From the NCBI GenBank assembly GCA_001822655.1, contig MHRX01000052.1:17832-25968 (forward strand): a DNA stretch of 8,137 nucleotides. The letters run 5' to 3'. The translations under genes were made by a program, and so were the position numbers. Each line of letters opens with the position of its first letter. Position 1 is the first letter of the stretch. Below are positions 5,281 to 8,137 of the stretch, one piece after another. The DNA comes from Candidatus Taylorbacteria bacterium RIFCSPLOWO2_01_FULL_45_15b (GTDB lineage: Bacteria > Patescibacteriota > Minisyncoccia > Phycocordibacterales > 01-FULL-45-15b). The notes under the pieces were generated by a model that saw only the letters and a program-made list of their open reading frames with translations, was not told the origin of the DNA and made no database searches.

Positions 5281-6198
5281 CTAAAGATTGGTCAGATATT
5301 TTTTTGAAGCGACACTCTGTCCTTTCAAAAGTTCGAAATACTTTTTTTGAAGCATGGAAGTAACCGGGCCAAGCACGCCTTTTCCAATTATCTTTCCGTC
5401 TATTTCTTTTATGTGAGCGACAAATGAAGAAGTTCCCGATGCAAACGCTTCATCTGCTTCGGTGAGTTCAGATGGCTGCACACTGCGTTCCTCGATTTTA
5501 ATTTCCTCTTCTTTTGCAATCTCAAGAATTGTGCGGCGCGTTATTCCTTCGAGAATATCGCTTGCTGTGTCAGGAGTGATGAGCACACTATCCTTCACAA
5601 GAAAAATATTCGCCGCGGAAAGCTCCGAGATATTCCCCACAACATTCAAAAAAAGCGCATCGTCAAACCCGGCGTCAATCGCCTCTTGTTTTGCCAATAC
5701 AGAATTCACATATGCGCCGTTTACTTTTGCACGAGGTGGAATCGCACGATCGCTCACCCTTTGCCAACGGCTCGTCATGAGTCGCACGCCGTTTTGCGGG
5801 ACAATAGGTTTCGCTTCGTAGAGAAAAATACTTAATGTCGTAGAAAGTTCGCGAGAGCGCGTTCCTGGTACGAGCTCGTCGACGTGAACCGTTATTCGTG
5901 CAAAAACATTTTCCTTAAGAGAATTTGCACGGACTACATCGGTCAGTACTTTTTCGAATTTTTCATAGGTCCAATTTTTTTCAAATGTATCAATACCGAT
6001 TATCCGCGAAGAATTTATAAGACGGTCAAAGTGATCGGCGAGACGAAATGCCGCGGCACCATCTTTTGTATGGACGATCGGCAACACCGTATACACGCTC
6101 AAGCCGTAGAGAACTGCAGAACTTGCGATACTTAGTTTTGCTTCTTCAAGAGAGACAATTTTTTCTCCAAGAAATGCTTTTTCATAGATACGCAGCAT
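5281..6198 (-). CDS. ilvE: Class IV PLP aminotransferase, branched-chain amino acid type
   Basis: Fold-type IV pyridoxal-phosphate enzyme, 305 aa, the usual length for IlvE. It would transfer the amino group between Leu/Ile/Val and 2-oxoglutarate in the cytoplasm. Seen in order: the N-terminal domain with SLEEAKLSIASSAVLYG (16-32), R59 in HFDRL, the PLP lysine K158 in RAKVNGAYVNS, then EAIDAGFDDALFL (172-184) and NISELSAANIFLV (189-201) with E192 at the family PLP-contact glutamate. DILEGITRRTI (214-224) would grip the phosphate, and FASGTSSFV (252-260) forms the carboxylate region. D-amino acid transaminase or aminodeoxychorismate lyase are alternatives within the family; length and motifs favour the branched-chain type. 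No other branched-chain pathway gene is near. The ATG (6196-6198) has no Shine-Dalgarno and a -10-like TACACT lies 6 nt upstream, so the mRNA may be leaderless. Confidence 0.85.
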   Translation of the reverse strand: MLRIYEKAFLGEKIVSLEEAKLSIASSAVLYGLSVYTVLPIVHTKDGAAAFRLADHFDRLINSSRIIGIDTFEKNWTYEKFEKVLTDVVRANSLKENVFARITVHVDELVPGTRSRELSTTLSIFLYEAKPIVPQNGVRLMTSRWQRVSDRAIPPRAKVNGAYVNSVLAKQEAIDAGFDDALFLNVVGNISELSAANIFLVKDSVLITPDTASDILEGITRRTILEIAKEEEIKIEERSVQPSELTEADEAFASGTSSFVAHIKEIDGKIIGKGVLGPVTSMLQKKYFELLKGQSVASKKYLTNL

Positions 6199-6204
6199 TT
6201 ATGT

Positions 6205-6233
6205 AGTGTACGCTTTTTGAGAAAGGTTGGGAA
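6205..6233 (-). promoter_or_regulatory. Candidate promoter giving a leaderless aminotransferase mRNA
   Basis: On the minus strand TTCCCA (6228-6233), a 17-bp spacer and TACACT (6205-6210) match four of six bases each. The expected start of transcription falls at or within a base or two of the ATG at 6198. This fits the absence of a Shine-Dalgarno. It begins directly after the U tract of the upstream terminator, so the gene needs a promoter of its own here. Confidence 0.35.
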
Positions 6234-6234
6234 T

Positions 6235-6300
6235 AAAAAAACCGCTCCCCTATAAGCAGTTCTATCCGAGCACTACTTTTTTTGGATAAGCATGAGCGGT
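6235..6300 (-). terminator. Terminator of the Nudix operon, overlapping the VOC gene end
   Basis: On the minus strand ACCGCTC (6294-6300, inside the last codons of the VOC gene) pairs with GAGCGGT (6241-6247), followed by a U7 run (6235-6241). The intervening loop holds an inner 5-bp stem TATCC/GGATA (6285-6281 region with 6263-6267). The 3' arm and tail, GAGCGGTTTTTTT, are identical to the end of the terminator at 3085-3111. The 5' arm is coding sequence, so the stop codon (6273-6275) lies within the terminator loop. Confidence 0.65.
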
Positions 6301-6620
6301 CTCGCGTCAGGATCCGTGATGTATATAAAATCAATTACAGCGGTCTCACGGATCTTCGTTGTCGGTGCAATACCGTACTTTTTCGCAACGAGAAGCGCAT
6401 CTGGAATTGAATCAACATAGAGCATGAGGGCATCTTGAGAGAAATTCTGAGATGCGGCATAGATCTCTCCGACAAAATCGCGGGCGACAGGACCTATCTC
6501 ATGATGAACGGGCCCACCATGCTGATGAGCGTGGTTGGTAAGGCCTAAATCTTCGTAGAATTTGGCAGTTACATTCCTATCTTTCGCGCGAAGAATAAAT
6601 CCGGCTAATTGTGTAGGCAT
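6273..6620 (-). CDS. VOC-superfamily (glyoxalase/bleomycin-resistance fold) protein
   Basis: A 115-aa single-module protein of the vicinal oxygen chelate superfamily, cytosolic. Two beta-alpha-beta-beta-beta units are visible. The first is AGFILRAKDRNVTAKFYEDLGL (6-27) leading to a His-rich strand HGGPVHHEIGP (34-44) and GEIYAA (51-56). The second is LMLYVDSIPDALLVAKKYGI (65-84) leading to VIDFIYITDPDARPLMLIQ (95-113). The DPDxxxLML ending matches the family DPDGxxLEL, but the usual metal-ligand Glu is replaced (M110), so metal-dependent catalysis may be altered or absent; H39 and H40 could still bind metal. The substrate is unknown. It is the last gene of the Nudix operon, 42 nt after the 318-aa protein, with AAGGAGG (6626-6632) 5 nt before the ATG. 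Its 3' end forms part of the operon terminator. Confidence 0.82.
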   Translation of the reverse strand: MPTQLAGFILRAKDRNVTAKFYEDLGLTNHAHQHGGPVHHEIGPVARDFVGEIYAASQNFSQDALMLYVDSIPDALLVAKKYGIAPTTKIRETAVIDFIYITDPDARPLMLIQKK

Positions 6621-6662
6621 TGTTACCTCCTTTTCTTTCGTTTTTTGTTTACTGTGTTGATT

Positions 6663-7619
6663 TCAGATCTCCGGATTGGACGGCAAGCGGAACCCCGGCC
6701 GCTTGAACCTCTTCTCCCACACGTTCTGTGTACCTGTCTTTTCGTCGAAGAATTGCTTGAGCGCTTGAAGTTCGCCACTCATCATCGCCTGCAAAACAAG
6801 AACAGTGAAATCCCTACCGCCCCAATGCTCTATGAACAACTGGCTCGGCTCGATAACCGATTTGTAGAAACGGTGTGCGCGTTGCAGTACGAAGGCATCA
6901 AAAGGCTCAAGAAAGATTTCTTTTCTGATCTCTTTCTCCAGTTGGCTTGATCCATGGGCTTCATCGCCAACTGCTTCTCTCATTAGTTCAGCGATCACAA
7001 GAATAATTGCTCCGTCCATGAGAAGGTTCAGGTTAATTGCCTCCGGGGAACGTTCCGTCAATCTGGAAGTCGAATATGAAAACCCGTCTTGATCCCTGAA
7101 GTTGATGCCGTATTGTTCCCGATACACTTCAGGGACTCGATTCTTTGCCACATTCGCTGATGCTGCAGGAATCCTAATTACTCTCCTGAACGATCGGTAC
7201 GTTGAGTGATGGAAACAATCATGGAGGAAATTCCGAATCATTTCGATAGTCCGAAGTTCCTTTGAGACCAAGCGGCGGTCAAGCAGCACTACAAACGCCG
7301 CGTGATACCAGTACTGATAGCCGAGACTGTGTAGACCGTGGAATCCGCCGAGGTTTGACTCTGGGGGCTCCGCAGTATAGTAACGCTCGGTTTTGACTGG
7401 TGTAAGCCTGATTTTGTATCGTCTCTGACATTCTTCGATGCAGTGAGATACAATTCGCTGAAACCGAAGGACATCCAGCATTTCCTCTATTCGAGGATCG
7501 GCCAGAGTGAACGGATTCGGCAATGTCGCTATTTCAAGCGGATCGAGCCGCCGGATGTTTTCGAGATAAGTTCTGACGTACCGTTGATCTTCAACTGTTC
7601 CGAGATATTCTTCTTTCAC
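6663..7619 (-). CDS. Unrecognised 318-aa protein with an HDxxHH motif
   Basis: I do not recognise a named family. The protein is soluble-looking, basic and rich in Arg, with no signal peptide. A His cluster (H94, H97, H106 in GFHGLHSLGYQYWYH) is followed by FLHDCFHHSTYRSF (131-144), containing H133-D134-x-x-H137-H138. A hydrophobic helix LLMDGAIILVIAELMREAV (199-217) follows, with D202 and E211. The arrangement of a His/Asp motif plus a later acidic helix resembles metal-dependent hydrolases or zinc peptidases, but this is only a resemblance. The start is GTG (7617-7619), fixed by GGAGG at 7626-7630, 6 nt upstream; an internal ATG start would lose N-terminal sequence with no better ribosome site. 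It follows the Nudix stop by 12 nt, so the two are likely translationally coupled. Its stop is TGA, and the reading frame continues open into the VOC gene. Confidence 0.8.
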   Translation of the reverse strand: MKEEYLGTVEDQRYVRTYLENIRRLDPLEIATLPNPFTLADPRIEEMLDVLRFQRIVSHCIEECQRRYKIRLTPVKTERYYTAEPPESNLGGFHGLHSLGYQYWYHAAFVVLLDRRLVSKELRTIEMIRNFLHDCFHHSTYRSFRRVIRIPAASANVAKNRVPEVYREQYGINFRDQDGFSYSTSRLTERSPEAINLNLLMDGAIILVIAELMREAVGDEAHGSSQLEKEIRKEIFLEPFDAFVLQRAHRFYKSVIEPSQLFIEHWGGRDFTVLVLQAMMSGELQALKQFFDEKTGTQNVWEKRFKRPGFRLPSNPEI

Positions 7620-7625
7620 TGCGCA

Positions 7626-7630
7626 CCTCC
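7626..7630 (-). promoter_or_regulatory. Shine-Dalgarno that fixes a GTG start
   Basis: GGAGG lies 6 nt before the GTG at 7617-7619, in the 12-nt gap after the Nudix stop (TAA, 7632-7634). No ATG offers comparable spacing, so GTG is taken as the start of the 318-aa protein. Confidence 0.8.
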
Positions 7631-7631
7631 A

Positions 7632-8093
7632 TTACCATTGGTTGCTGATCTGTTTCTGACCAAGCCATTCTTCGATTCTCTTTCGAGTTCCCGGAGAAGT
7701 TCCTTCGGGAAGATTACGGGGGTCGAAGAAACTCCATTTCTCAATCTCGAAGAGTCGAGTTCTTTCTTGTGTGAATGAACGCACAACGAAAACGGCGACG
7801 GTATCTTTCTTGTACTCATAGGTATTGAGATATTCTCCGAGCTTTTCGGCTTGGGAAATGTTTGATACACCTATTTCCTCCTTGAGCTCGCGCCGGAGCG
7901 CGTCTATATCCGTTTCGTTCTTACGAGTTTTGCCACCCGGAAGCAGCCAACCTCTTTCGTAACGGTGATGAACCAGAAGCACTTTGCCGCCTGAATTCAC
8001 AAGAATTGCCCGCACGCCACGCGTTACCGGCCGTACTAACCACCAAAAAAAACACCTAAGAGCGTGAGCGAGTTGTAGCAGTAGTTTTAGCAT
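7632..8093 (-). CDS. Nudix hydrolase
   Basis: A 153-aa Nudix-fold hydrolase, which typically cleaves nucleoside diphosphates linked to another group (NTPs, dinucleotides, nucleotide sugars) in the cytoplasm. The full Nudix box G-x5-E-x7-REUxEExGU is present at residues 54-76, with G54, E60, R68, E69, E72, E73 and G75; E69, E72 and E73 should bind the catalytic metal. The preceding strand reads GWLLPGGK (48-55). The N-terminal 20 residues are hydrophobic (LLLQLAHALRCFFWWLV) and lead into RPVTRGVRAILV, a pattern I associate with Nudix proteins of CPR and relatives; it could be a membrane-associating helix. Substrate not predictable. AGGA at 8102-8105 lies 8 nt before the ATG. This is the first gene of the operon with the 318-aa and VOC proteins. 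Confidence 0.92.
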   Translation of the reverse strand: MLKLLLQLAHALRCFFWWLVRPVTRGVRAILVNSGGKVLLVHHRYERGWLLPGGKTRKNETDIDALRRELKEEIGVSNISQAEKLGEYLNTYEYKKDTVAVFVVRSFTQERTRLFEIEKWSFFDPRNLPEGTSPGTRKRIEEWLGQKQISNQW

Positions 8094-8114
8094 AGTTTCT
8101 ATCCTTTCCGTCTC

Positions 8115-8120
8115 ATTCTA
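8115..8120 (-). promoter_or_regulatory. Possible -10 element of the Nudix operon
   Basis: TAGAAT on the minus strand matches five of six -10 bases and lies 21 nt before the Nudix ATG. A -35 at the ideal spacing would fall just beyond the right edge of the window, so it cannot be checked. Confidence 0.3.
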
Positions 8121-8137
8121 TCGGTTAAATAAGCAGG

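Noticed and set aside
6266..6280. Similarity of CCGAGCACTACTTTT to the arm of the P6 palindrome (352-366)
   Set aside because: Fourteen of fifteen bases match, but the stretch spans the VOC stop region, is not palindromic and contains a simple T run. It is most likely chance.
6663..6665. TGA reassigned as glycine (genetic code 25)
   Set aside because: All other genes end at TAA or TAG without internal TGA codons. Under code 25, in-frame TGA codons would be expected within them.
1..8137. CRISPR array, insertion sequence, integrase or phage genes
   Set aside because: No regularly spaced direct repeats, transposase or integrase motifs were seen. The inverted repeats found are isolated palindromes without an enclosed gene.

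Overview
The window looks like a piece of a small bacterial chromosome, most likely a Candidate Phyla Radiation (Patescibacteria/Parcubacteria-type) genome. This is an inference. It rests on the resemblance of the PQQ sugar dehydrogenase, methyltransferase and Nudix proteins to forms common in that group, on a tRNA that carries a group I intron and lacks an encoded CCA, and on short intergenic gaps with several apparently Shine-Dalgarno-less starts. All supported genes are on the minus strand, so the functional order runs from high to low coordinates. TGA acts as a stop and no gene has an internal TGA, so the standard bacterial code fits.

Layout in transcription order. (1) 8137-6235: a three-gene operon with a Nudix hydrolase, an unrecognised 318-aa protein with an HDxxHH motif that starts at GTG, and a VOC (glyoxalase-fold) protein. 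It ends in a terminator whose 5' arm lies inside the VOC coding sequence. (2) 6233-5281: a single class IV aminotransferase (branched-chain type), probably read from its own promoter with little or no 5' leader. (3) 5255-3085: a 26-nt perfect palindrome, then a perfect-consensus promoter (TTGACA, 17 bp, TATAAT), a 42-codon ORF starting about 3-4 nt after the predicted transcription start, a row of hairpins ending in a terminator-like one, and an ABC half-exporter with a strong Shine-Dalgarno and a clean intrinsic terminator. This resembles a gene under leader-peptide or attenuator control. (4) 3055-628: a 48-nt perfect palindrome, then a likely co-transcribed trio of membrane-anchored PQQ-type sugar dehydrogenase, SAM methyltransferase and a small acidic protein of unknown function. 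(5) 598-196: a tRNA-Thr(GGU) gene split after anticodon base 36 by a 269-nt ORF-less intron. The group I core can be read directly (P2, P4, P5, an extreme P6, P7, P8, P9, terminal G).

The most interesting points are the group I intron in an unusual tRNA host, the leaderless small ORF plus hairpins ahead of the ABC exporter, and three long perfect palindromes in non-coding DNA. The 318-aa protein with a possible metal site is the main protein of unknown function.
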